The notes below the pieces were generated by a model. The model did no database searches. It was given only the letters and a program-made list of their open reading frames with translations, and was not told the origin of the DNA. From positions 1 through 6,540 of the forward strand of contig DPMS01000832.1 in NCBI GenBank assembly GCA_003541285.1: DNA of 6,540 nt, written 5' to 3'. The position numbers and the translations under genes are program-made. The stretch comes from Actinomycetota bacterium (GTDB taxonomy: Bacteria; Actinomycetota; Actinomycetes; Streptosporangiales; Streptosporangiaceae). Below are positions 1 through 5,194 of the stretch, piece after piece (the first letter of the stretch is position 1; each line of letters begins with the position of its first letter).

Positions 1-4
1 GGAG

Positions 5-607
5 ATGCTGGTTCTGGTTGCATATGCCAGCAGGCACGGCGCCACCCAGGAGATCGCCGAGCGGATCGCGCAGACGCTGGTGGCATCGGGGCAGCAGGTG
101 CAGGTGCACCCGGCATCAGCGGCGGGTGACCTGGCTGGCTACGGCGCTTTTGTGATCGGCAGCGCTGTGTATATGGGGCACTGGCAGAAGGAGGCGGTGG
201 AGTTCGTACGGCGCAACCGCGCCGTCCTGGCCGGCCGCCCGGTGTGGCTGTTCAGCAGCGGACCGCTAGGCACCGAGCCCACCGACGCCCAGGGCCAGGA
301 TCTGGCGGCTGCGGCCGAGCCCAAGGAGATCGCCGAGTTCGGGGAGGCGATTGCTCCCCGCGGCCACCGTGTCTTCTTCGGGGTGCTGGACCCGGGCAGG
401 CTCGGGCTGGGTGAGCGGGCGCTGCGGAAGCTGCCGGCCGCCCGCGCCATCTTGCCCGAGGGTGACTTCCGCGACTGGGCACAGATCGAGGCCTGGGCAA
501 GCGGTATCGCCCGCGACCTTGCGCTGGGCAGCGAGCCAGCCGGGTCAGCTCTGGGGGCTGAGGAACAACAGGTCCGCCATGGGCGAGCTCCCGGCGCAGC
601 AACCTGA
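5..607 (+). CDS. Flavodoxin-domain protein (HemG/protoporphyrinogen-oxidase-like)
   Basis: Predicted 200-residue cytoplasmic FMN-binding protein. The N-terminus is a first beta strand running into a phosphate-binding loop, YASRHGAT (residues 7-14), followed by a helix with EIAERIA. A second flavodoxin signature is IGSAVYMGHW (51-60), and a third strand ends in LFSSGPLG (82-89). This layout matches flavodoxin-domain proteins related to menaquinone-dependent protoporphyrinogen dehydrogenase. In actinobacteria many such proteins have no assigned substrate, so the HemG reaction is not claimed. The PEGDFRDWAQIEAWA segment (151-165) is the usual C-terminal helix region. The last 20 or so residues are low complexity and may be a drifted tail. 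The ATG fits the family start; GGAG lies directly against it, too close for a normal ribosome site, and the window begins there, so upstream signals cannot be judged. It is the only plus-strand gene and converges on the repair operon, so no functional link is implied. Confidence 0.88.
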   Translation: MLVLVAYASRHGATQEIAERIAQTLVASGQQVQVHPASAAGDLAGYGAFVIGSAVYMGHWQKEAVEFVRRNRAVLAGRPVWLFSSGPLGTEPTDAQGQDLAAAAEPKEIAEFGEAIAPRGHRVFFGVLDPGRLGLGERALRKLPAARAILPEGDFRDWAQIEAWASGIARDLALGSEPAGSALGAEEQQVRHGRAPGAAT

Positions 608-822
608 GGTCCCTGCCGTCCCCGCTGCCAGGGCGGTGCGGTGCCCACGTGCACGGGACGCATGCGGCGTGCAGTCGCCGCCTGCGCGAGGGTCGCTGGT
701 GGCATCGGCGAGGGCCTGCGGCCGAGCCCGACCCCTCTCGCGGAAGCGGTCAGCCAGCCCACCTCTGCTGTTCGGCGGTCAGCCAGGACGGTACGTGCAC
801 CGCTCCGGGCGCCAGCTCGCGT

Positions 823-839
823 CGTGGCCGCCGGCCACG
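823..839. terminator. Short GC-rich hairpin in the convergent spacer
   Basis: A 7-bp perfect stem (CGTGGCC / GGCCACG) with a 3-base loop lies in the roughly 250-bp spacer between the convergent flavodoxin-domain gene (ends 607) and the oxygenase-like gene (ends 862). It sits about 20 bases past the minus-strand stop, where a terminator for that operon would be expected. There is no T-tract, and short GC stems arise easily by chance here, so this is tentative. I see no convincing gene in the rest of 608-861. Confidence 0.3.
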
Positions 840-861
840 GCCGGTGTCGGACGGGAGGCGG

Positions 862-1170
862 TCATCTTGCGGTCTCCAGCGGTGGCGGGGCGGTCTGGAG
901 CCGCCCGTGGCTGATCGCCCAGGTGCCGCCGTCCGCCATGGCGCCGGCGAGGCTGGGCAGGTCCTCGGGGTAGAGCACCGCGATCTCGGCCGCATCCTTT
1001 GGGGAGAGCCGCTGGCTGATCAGGCCGCAGCCGTACCGATCCAGGTCGGCGCGCACGGCGTTCCAGTCAGCGGCCTCGACTCGCTCCCGCCACGTTGCGG
1101 CGGGACTGATGCTTGCGTCGGGCCGGTGAATCGTGGCGGGTTGTGCTGTCTTCGTGCTGACGCGGCTCAT
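862..1170 (-). CDS. Truncated 2OG-Fe(II) oxygenase-like protein
   Basis: 102-residue product. Residues about 27-70 (WRERVEAADWNAVRADL, DRYGCGLISQRLSP, then AAEIAVLYPED) resemble the N-terminus of actinobacterial 2OG-Fe(II) oxygenases, prolyl-hydroxylase-like proteins of roughly 230-250 residues often encoded next to Ogt-type alkyltransferases. In that family LYxDD is followed by an RF/YRYF segment and later an HxD...H iron site. Here, after LYPED, the sequence changes to an unrelated tail of about 32 residues and stops, so no iron ligands or 2-oxoglutarate arginine are present and oxygenase activity is not expected. The ATG at 1170 overlaps the upstream alkyltransferase stop (ATGA), which points to translational coupling and settles the start. 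The tail keeps high third-position GC, suggesting fusion to other coding sequence or slow decay, not random drift. It could be a pseudogene. The family assignment comes from recalled consensus and needs an alignment. Confidence 0.62.
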   Translation of the reverse strand: MSRVSTKTAQPATIHRPDASISPAATWRERVEAADWNAVRADLDRYGCGLISQRLSPKDAAEIAVLYPEDLPSLAGAMADGGTWAISHGRLQTAPPPLETAR

Positions 1171-1778
1171 GCTGCGGTCTCCAAGGTGAGCAGGGTGCGC
1201 TTGGCGTCGGGGCCGCCGAGGTAGCGGCCGATCCGGCCGTCGGAGTAGATGACGCGGTGGCACGGCACGACGACGGGCAGCGGGTTGGTTGCGCAGGCAG
1301 TAGCTGCGGCGCGGACTGCCTTCGGGTTGCCGGCCAGCCGGGCGATCACGGCGTAGCTAACGGTGTGCCCGTATTCGATCTCGGGCAGGTGACTCAGCAC
1401 GGTGCGCCGGAATCCGGCCGACAGCCGCCAGTCCAGCGGCAGATCGAAGCTCTGCCGCCGTCCGGCGAAGTACTCCTCAAGCTCTCGCGCAGCCGTGTCC
1501 AGACGGGCGGGAGCGCTGAGGATGCGCGGGCTGATCCGGTCAGCCAGGGCCTGCAGAACCGCGTCGTGGTCCTCGGTGGCGTAGGCGACCCGGACAAGGC
1601 CGGCCCCGGTCGCGGCCAGCAGCAGCGGGCCGACGGGGCTGTCGATGATCGTGTAGGCGACGTCCAGGATGCCGTCCCGTTCCGCCGCCGCGGTCAGCCG
1701 GGCGTACAGCCGACGCAGGTCGCCGGGACCGGCGGGGAAGGCCCGCACCAGGTCACGGGTCAGGCCATTCGTGTTCAC
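1167..1778 (-). CDS. Methylated-DNA--protein-cysteine S-methyltransferase (Ogt/MGMT type)
   Basis: 203-residue suicide repair enzyme that moves the alkyl group from O6-alkylguanine (and O4-alkylthymine) in DNA onto its own cysteine. The acceptor is Cys173 in VVVPCHRV (170-176). By recalled alignment to human AGT, the recognition-helix tyrosine is Tyr142, the arginine finger is Arg156 in NPKAVRAAAT, and the active-site asparagine is Asn165. The binding-site rim GRIGRYLGG (181-189) and a C-terminal KRTLL helix follow. The human RAVG motif reads RAAA here. The N-terminal domain begins around SPVGPLLLA (47-55), after about 40 extra residues. No Ada-type zinc cysteines are visible, so it is not a full Ada. 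Start is GTG at 1778, preceded by AAAGGAG at 6-base spacing and overlapping the sigma factor stop by 4 bases. Its own stop overlaps the next start by 4 bases. Expected to be co-expressed with both neighbours. Confidence 0.93.
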   Translation of the reverse strand: MNTNGLTRDLVRAFPAGPGDLRRLYARLTAAAERDGILDVAYTIIDSPVGPLLLAATGAGLVRVAYATEDHDAVLQALADRISPRILSAPARLDTAARELEEYFAGRRQSFDLPLDWRLSAGFRRTVLSHLPEIEYGHTVSYAVIARLAGNPKAVRAAATACATNPLPVVVPCHRVIYSDGRIGRYLGGPDAKRTLLTLETAA

Positions 1779-2290
1779 AGGCCTCTCCTTTCGTTCTCGT
1801 TCCAGTGGCGCCCGGGGTAGGCGCAGCGGAGGGCGGCGATGCCGTCGGCGGCGGCACGGCGTGCCGCGTCCGTGGTACCGCCAACGATGGCGGCGATGTC
1901 GGCATAGGGCAGCCCGGCCAGGTAGTGGTAGGCGACCGCCTGTTTCTGCTTCGCAGGCAGTCTCGCGACGGCCTCGGCGAGCTCGCTGTCCAGGCCGTGG
2001 CCGGGGCTGTCCGCGTCCGGCGCTGCCATCTCGTCCGGGGTCTGGCCGACAGGTATGGCCCGGCGGGCCGCCGCCCGGGTGACGTCGATGGCCTTGCGGT
2101 GGGCGATCGTGACCAGCCACGCCTCGACGTTCGCGCCTTCCGGCAGGTCCGGGTATGCCCTCATCGCGGCCAGGAACGTCTCAGACCACGCGTCGTCAGC
2201 GTCTGCCGGGCCGAGCACAGCCCGGCAGACCCGCAGCACGGTCGCCCCGTGCTCGGTGACGACCGTCTCGAACGGCTGCTTTCCTGTCAT
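1775..2290 (-). CDS. ECF-type RNA polymerase sigma factor
   Basis: 171-residue sigma-70-family protein, expected to bind core RNA polymerase and direct it to a small set of promoters. Region 2 spans about residues 8-78: FETVVTEHGATVLRVCRAVL, an acidic ADADDAWSETFLAA stretch (30-42), and EAWLVTIAHRKAIDVTRAAARR (56-77), the usual core-binding and -10-recognition helix. A linker rich in Pro and Asp follows. Region 4 spans about 104-155: AVARLPAKQKQAVAYHYL, then the helix-turn-helix GLPYADIAAIVGGTTDAARR. No third domain, signal peptide or anti-sigma gene is visible. The ATG at 2290 best fits the family start but has only a weak upstream site; an in-frame GTG at 2311 preceded by GAAGG is an alternative. 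It is first in an operon with the alkyltransferase and the oxygenase-like gene, so control of an alkylation-repair response is a reasonable inference. Its target promoters cannot be read from this window. Confidence 0.88.
   Translation of the reverse strand: MTGKQPFETVVTEHGATVLRVCRAVLGPADADDAWSETFLAAMRAYPDLPEGANVEAWLVTIAHRKAIDVTRAAARRAIPVGQTPDEMAAPDADSPGHGLDSELAEAVARLPAKQKQAVAYHYLAGLPYADIAAIVGGTTDAARRAAADGIAALRCAYPGRHWNENERRGL
1785..1791 (-). promoter_or_regulatory. Ribosome binding site that fixes the alkyltransferase GTG start
   Basis: AAAGGAG on the minus strand, 6 bases before the GTG at 1778. It lies inside the end of the sigma factor gene. The frame stays open far upstream to 2120, but only this start has a strong site, and the family N-terminus begins after it. 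Confidence 0.75.
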
Positions 2291-2393
2291 GCCCTGTAGA
2301 CGCCCCTGCACCCGGCCTTCGTGAGATCGCGGAGACAATCCATTCTCCGCCGGGCGTGCCTGCGGCCTATGGCGCGCTTGGTCCGCCCGGCAG

Positions 2394-2437
2394 AGGCATG
2401 CCGCAGCGGGTTCGGTCAAGCCCGCCACGGCATGCCT
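2394..2437 (-). terminator. 17-bp hairpin downstream of the SnoaL-like gene
   Basis: Arms 2421-2437 and 2394-2410 flank a 10-base loop. In the minus-strand RNA all 17 positions pair, two of them as G-U wobbles. In a plus-strand RNA those two would be A-C mismatches. This asymmetry says the structure works in the minus-strand transcript, 43 bases past the SnoaL-like stop at 2480. There is no U-tract, which is common for actinobacterial intrinsic terminators. It also lies upstream of the sigma factor start, and each arm carries the palindrome GGCATGCC, so an operator or leader role is possible. Confidence 0.68.
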
Positions 2438-2446
2438 GGTGACCAG

Positions 2447-2502
2447 CGTCCTCAGGCTGCGGTGATCAGGCCGCGGTGATCAGGCCGCAGTGATCAGGCC
2501 GA
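2447..2502. repeat. 14-bp tandem repeat, three clear copies plus one worn copy
   Basis: The unit GGTGATCAGGCCGC occurs perfectly at 2461-2474 and 2475-2488 and with two changes at 2489-2502. A fourth in-phase copy at 2447-2460 matches at 10 of 14 positions. The array spans the stop codon of the SnoaL-like gene. Because 14 is not a multiple of 3, copy changes past the stop leave the protein intact, while changes before it would shift the frame. Origin by replication slippage is likely. Each clear unit contains the palindrome TGATCA. Confidence 0.85.
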
Positions 2503-2926
2503 GCTGGCGCAGTACCGTGACGCCATCGTCGAGGCCGATTTCCTCGGTGATGAAGCCGTTCTCGACCTTCAGGATAGTGATTCCGGTGAGCCGCATCGTC
2601 TTGCGCGTCGCGGGCGGCAGCGAGCCTACCGGCATGTCATCGAACGCCTCACCAGTGTGCGTACCGCCACCTTCCCACTGGCCGACCACGTAGTCGCCCT
2701 CGGCGACCAGGTCAGCGGTGCCCCAGAAATTCAAGTCCGGGAATGCCGCGCGGAACTTGGCTGCGAAAGCGCGCACCTCCTCCCGGCCGCGGCACGGGGC
2801 GTGCAGCGAGTACTCGAAGCGGATATCGGGGGCAGCGAGCTCATCGATAACGGCCGGGTTGAAGTCCTTGCCCCAGAACTCGGTGAACCAGCGCCCGACG
2901 ATGGCCTTGTTCTCCTCGATCGACAT
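2480..2926 (-). CDS. SnoaL-like polyketide cyclase / ester cyclase family protein
   Basis: 148-residue protein with the small cone-shaped SnoaL/NTF2-like fold. Visible family marks are the N-terminal helix ENKAIVGRWFTEFWGK (5-20), then IDELAAPDIRFEY (27-39), the GREEVRAFAAKFRAAFPDL segment (47-65), the strand DYVVGQWEGGGTHTGEAF (78-95), and TGITILKVENGFITEEIGLDD (114-134). Length is normal for the family. Relatives range from polyketide aldol cyclases to many of unknown substrate. No other polyketide genes are here, so the substrate is unknown. The ATG at 2926 is chosen because AAGGGA lies 6 bases before it; in-frame ATGs further upstream lack such a site. The last residues, GLITAA, are encoded within a 14-bp tandem repeat. 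It stands alone between two hairpins, suggesting a single-gene transcript between the two alkyltransferase loci. Confidence 0.87.
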   Translation of the reverse strand: MSIEENKAIVGRWFTEFWGKDFNPAVIDELAAPDIRFEYSLHAPCRGREEVRAFAAKFRAAFPDLNFWGTADLVAEGDYVVGQWEGGGTHTGEAFDDMPVGSLPPATRKTMRLTGITILKVENGFITEEIGLDDGVTVLRQLGLITAA

Positions 2927-2932
2927 GGATCG

Positions 2933-2938
2933 TCCCTT
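2933..2938 (-). promoter_or_regulatory. Ribosome binding site for the SnoaL-like gene
   Basis: AAGGGA on the minus strand, 6 bases before the ATG at 2926. It decides between this start and in-frame upstream ATGs at 2941 and 2995, which would read through the site. Confidence 0.65.
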
Positions 2939-3072
2939 CATGCTCGCGGGTTTTGCCGGTCGCTCCCTTCCGGAGCGTTCACCCCGAAGACGCACGCCAG
3001 GACAGGCACGTGAGATGACGGACAGAAAATTCTTCCCGCCGCCCCCGCGGAATGGCCGGGCGCATCAACGGG

Positions 3073-3114
3073 CGGCGGCCCGGATCCCGCCGTGAACGGG
3101 GATCCGGGCCGCCG
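3073..3114 (-). terminator. Perfect 16-bp hairpin after the second alkyltransferase
   Basis: Arms 3073-3088 and 3099-3114 are exact inverted repeats around a 10-base loop and contain GGATCC. The structure starts about 20 bases past the alkyltransferase stop at 3133 and is followed by no T-tract. Position and strength fit an intrinsic terminator for that gene. It also insulates the SnoaL-like gene, whose promoter must lie in 2927-3072. Confidence 0.8.
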
Positions 3115-3132
3115 GCCACAGAACCGCGATAC

Positions 3133-3669
3133 CTACCGCAGGCCGGCTGCGAGCGCCTGCCGCGCCCGCGTGATCCCCGCCTGCTCGATCTCCAGCAGCG
3201 CGCGCTTACGGCGCAGGCCGCCCGCGTAGCCGGTGAGCTTGCCGGTGCTTCCGAGCACGCGGTGACAGGGGATCAGGATGCACAGCGGGTTCCGGCCCAC
3301 CGCGGCCCCGACCTCCCGGGGATCGGCCCCGCCGCCCAGCCGGCGCGCGAGATCGCCGTAAGTGGTCGTCTGCCCGTAGGGCACCCGCATGAGCAGATCC
3401 CACACACGCCGGTCAAACTCAGCGCCCCTGGCCTCCATCGGCAGGTCGAAAGCGCCCCGCTCGCCAGCGAGGTACTCATCAAGCTGGCGAGCGGACTCCT
3501 CAAACCCCCGGTCGTCCCGGGCCCCGAACGCCGCCCGGTCAGGCCTGGGCCAGTGCCGCGGAAAGTACAGCCCGGTCAGCAAGCCTCCATCCCGGAGTAC
3601 CGTCAGCTCGCCCAGCCGCGTCCCGAGCACCGTGTGCCTGGCAGCAGCAGTGCCAGTCTCTGCCGTCAT
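3133..3669 (-). CDS. ogt: Methylated-DNA--protein-cysteine S-methyltransferase, second copy
   Basis: 178-residue Ogt-type protein that repairs O6-alkylguanine by irreversible transfer to a cysteine. The acceptor is Cys135 in LIPCHRVLG (132-140). Other family residues are Tyr104 in TTTYGDLARR, Arg118 in DPREVGAAVGRNP (the arginine finger), Asn127, and the rim GKLTGYAGGLRRKRALLE (143-160). An N-terminal domain with LGELTVLRDGGLLTGLYF (19-36) and QLDEYLAGERGAFDLPM (62-78) precedes it, so the length is typical and no domain is missing. It differs widely from the other alkyltransferase in this window (shorter N-terminus, AVGR versus AAAT after the arginine finger), so it is not a recent duplicate. 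The ATG at 3669 has AAGGGAGG 6 bases upstream. It is probably transcribed alone, with a perfect hairpin just after its stop and an imperfect palindrome about 70 bases before its start. Confidence 0.95.
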   Translation of the reverse strand: MTAETGTAAARHTVLGTRLGELTVLRDGGLLTGLYFPRHWPRPDRAAFGARDDRGFEESARQLDEYLAGERGAFDLPMEARGAEFDRRVWDLLMRVPYGQTTTYGDLARRLGGGADPREVGAAVGRNPLCILIPCHRVLGSTGKLTGYAGGLRRKRALLEIEQAGITRARQALAAGLR

Positions 3670-3731
3670 TGAATGCCTCCCTTCGCAGCTACGTAGTCCT
3701 GCATGAAGCAGACGCCCGCAACCGGCAAGAT

Positions 3732-3751
3732 GTGAGATCCCCCGGGATCAC
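3732..3751. promoter_or_regulatory. Imperfect palindrome upstream of the second alkyltransferase
   Basis: The arms GATCCC and GGGATC flank two C bases, with GTGA and AC outside extending the symmetry through a one-base bulge. It lies 63-82 bases upstream of the ATG at 3669, a plausible place for a repressor or activator site. No regulator for it is known, and no clear -35/-10 pair could be settled nearby, so this is tentative. Confidence 0.3.
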
Positions 3752-3805
3752 TTCCAGGGAGCTAGGAAATCGCATGCACCGGCCGCGCACCGCGGGGATT
3801 CGTGA

Positions 3806-4168
3806 AACGCCCGGGCCCTCAACCCACGCGACATCCCCCAGAACATGGACGCAGGCCTCGCCTGCTACCGCCTGGACATCGCCGTCAGCACCGGCGGCCA
3901 ACTCATCGACGAGTTCCTTGCCCGAACACCATTCACTGGCGTCGGTACCGATGTGCCCAGCGTCAGGACGCTCCGAAAGTGCGCGCCGACTCGCCTAATT
4001 GGCGTCCTCCTGATGCGGGCATTGTGGTCCGGGCCCGCGCCAGAGTTGGTTGTTCTGCGCAGCGGCGCTGTCCTGGTTGGCGGCGTCTCACTGCGGCAGC
4101 GGACTGCCGGTCAGCTGTTCAGCGTGTCGCGTCCGGCTCTAGACAGGCTGGCCACCACCAGCTCGTAG
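3806..4168 (+). pseudogene. Unidentified coding-like remnant
   Basis: The interval between the second alkyltransferase and the YjbR-like gene holds no intact gene I can support. One plus-strand frame, opening just after a TGA at 3803-3805, reads well for about 50 residues. It begins NARALNPRDIPQNMDAGLAC, then YRLDIAVSTGGQLIDEFLA, with nearly every codon ending in G or C. After about 3955 the codon pattern loosens and the frame wanders to a stop at 4168, overlapping the 3' end of the YjbR-like gene tail to tail. The only ATG (3845) has no ribosome site. I do not recognise the family. It looks like an internal piece of a lost gene; chance is the alternative. Confidence 0.25.
4094..4109 (-). terminator. 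Tetraloop hairpin at the YjbR-like stop codon
   Basis: A 6-bp perfect stem (CGGCAG / CTGCCG) with a 4-base loop begins 2 bases past the minus-strand stop. In the minus-strand RNA the loop is UCCG, a member of the stable UNCG tetraloop class. There is no U-tract. Plausible compact terminator for the YjbR-like gene. Confidence 0.45.
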
Positions 4169-4473
4169 GAATGGCCGATCAGGTCAAGAAGCTCGTCCTC
4201 GGGCACCGAGCCGTCTAGCGTGACTGTGTTCCAATGCCGCTTGTTGAGGTGGTAGCCCGCGGTGATCGCGGCATACCGGCGGCGCAGGCCGACCGCGAGA
4301 TCCGGGTCGCATTTGAGGCTGACGCTGCCGGGTGCCGGGCCCAATGTCACCAGCGCGAACATTTTGCCGGCGACCTTGAGCACCGCCACCTCATCGCCGA
4401 ACGGGTAGTCCTCCACCGATCCCGGCTTAGCAGTGCACGCCGCGATCACCCGGTCCCGCAGCGAATCGGCCAT
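4111..4473 (-). CDS. MmcQ/YjbR family protein
   Basis: 120-residue protein with the compact CyaY-like fold of the MmcQ/YjbR family, called DNA-binding in many annotations although its cellular role is poorly defined. Family marks are the pocket YPFGDEVAVLKVAGKMFALV (23-42), the strand VSLKCDPDLA (51-60) followed by LRRRY, the signature GYHLNKRHWNTVTLDG (73-88), and a C-terminal helix with ELLDLIGHSYELVVASL. Length is normal. The ATG at 4473 is preferred because AGGTGA lies 7 bases upstream; a GTG immediately before it (4476) is possible and adds one residue. It is about 90 bases downstream of the unrecognised 170-residue gene on the same strand, so co-transcription is possible but unproven. 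A small hairpin follows the stop. No obvious connection to the repair genes. Confidence 0.9.
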   Translation of the reverse strand: MADSLRDRVIAACTAKPGSVEDYPFGDEVAVLKVAGKMFALVTLGPAPGSVSLKCDPDLAVGLRRRYAAITAGYHLNKRHWNTVTLDGSVPEDELLDLIGHSYELVVASLSRAGRDTLNS

Positions 4474-4563
4474 CACCTGCTCACCTGCCCTGCCCGCACG
4501 GTCCGGCCCGCCGCCAGCAGCGGGGCGGAAGACGCGAAGGCTGCGGCAACAGCGGTACCGTCG

Positions 4564-5076
4564 TCAAGGCTCGCCTGGCCCTGCACCACCCGGCTGCAGG
4601 GTGCTCTTCCACCGCGCTGGCAACTGCTGGACGAAGGCCGGCACCGATAGATGCATCCTGCTGGCGCAAGCGCGGATCACAGCAACCGCAGCAGCCAATG
4701 CGTACCACCAGAAGTCGTCAGTCTGCCACCAGGCCACCTCGTCGAGCAGATCTGGCTCGATGCCGCCTCGGGCTGACGCACTGGCCAGGATCGCGAACTG
4801 GATCTTGCGGTTCTCCCGCCCCCGGAACTTGCACTCGCCCAGGTGGCTCTCGCGCAATCCCTCATAGGGGATAGGGTCGCCCGGCCCGACGCCGGCCACC
4901 TGGAGCGCGTCGGCCGACAGGCGCATGAACACCTCGCCTGGAAACGTGTCGTGACGAGGATGCAGCTCCTCGATCGCAGCCGCCAGCGCGAACACGTCAT
5001 CGCCTCGCCCCAGGCCGGACAAGAACCGGCGAACAGCCTCAGCGCGGTCCTGATCCGTCGGACCCTTCCTCGCCAT
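4564..5076 (-). CDS. Hypothetical protein of 170 residues
   Basis: I do not recognise this family. The product starts MARKGPTDQDRAEAVRRF, has a leucine- and alanine-rich helix with DDVFALAAAIEELHPRHD (26-43), a basic-acidic stretch ECKFRGRENRKIQFAILASA (81-100), and a tryptophan-rich segment EVAWWQTDDFWWYAL (113-127) leading into a short hydrophobic run, ALAAAVAVIRACA (126-138). That run is too short and too late to claim a membrane anchor. The C-terminus is a Pro/Gly tail. No signal peptide or catalytic motif is evident. Coding support comes from consistent G/C third positions along the whole frame and from the lack of a sensible antisense product. The ATG at 5076 has only a weak AGGG 8 bases upstream; the frame stays open a little further but offers no start codon. 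It precedes the YjbR-like gene on the same strand. Confidence 0.7.
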   Translation of the reverse strand: MARKGPTDQDRAEAVRRFLSGLGRGDDVFALAAAIEELHPRHDTFPGEVFMRLSADALQVAGVGPGDPIPYEGLRESHLGECKFRGRENRKIQFAILASASARGGIEPDLLDEVAWWQTDDFWWYALAAAVAVIRACASRMHLSVPAFVQQLPARWKSTLQPGGAGPGEP

Positions 5077-5194
5077 ACCGGAAACCCTATGCCCAGGCCA
5101 GTCAGATCCCGGGTCATCACCGAACGTGACCAGCAGCCGAAAACGTGCACCCGCACCTCACCGCCGTTCGGCGCGGTTGGCGGGTCCTCAGCGA

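Noticed and set aside
746..786. 12-bp direct repeat GCGGTCAGCCAG at 746-757 and 775-786
   Set aside because: Only two short copies in GC-rich spacer, with no element or terminal structure around them; could be chance or a small old duplication.
641..973. Plus-strand ORF in the convergent spacer, extending over the oxygenase-like gene
   Set aside because: Composition is Arg/Ala-rich with no ribosome site and no family resemblance. Its right half is simply antisense to the oxygenase-like gene.
1257..1820. Plus-strand ORF antisense to the first alkyltransferase
   Set aside because: Low-complexity product typical of a shadow frame in GC-rich DNA; the minus strand carries a clear conserved gene.
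1167..2120. A longer 317-residue version of the first alkyltransferase
   Set aside because: The extra N-terminus is arginine- and glycine-rich shadow sequence antiparallel to no family. It overlaps the sigma factor gene out of frame, while the GTG at 1778 has a strong ribosome site and a 4-base overlap.
2291..2428. N-terminal extension of the sigma factor to 2428
   Set aside because: The added 46 residues are unlike sigma factors and would run through the hairpin at 2394-2437. Region 2 begins right after the ATG at 2290.
3052..3672. Plus-strand ORF antisense to the second alkyltransferase
   Set aside because: Proline- and arginine-rich shadow; the opposite strand has all Ogt motifs.
4579..4601. 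7-bp inverted repeat CCCTGCA/TGCAGGG as a terminator
   Set aside because: It lies inside the 3' end of the 170-residue gene, before its stop at 4564, and the stem is short.
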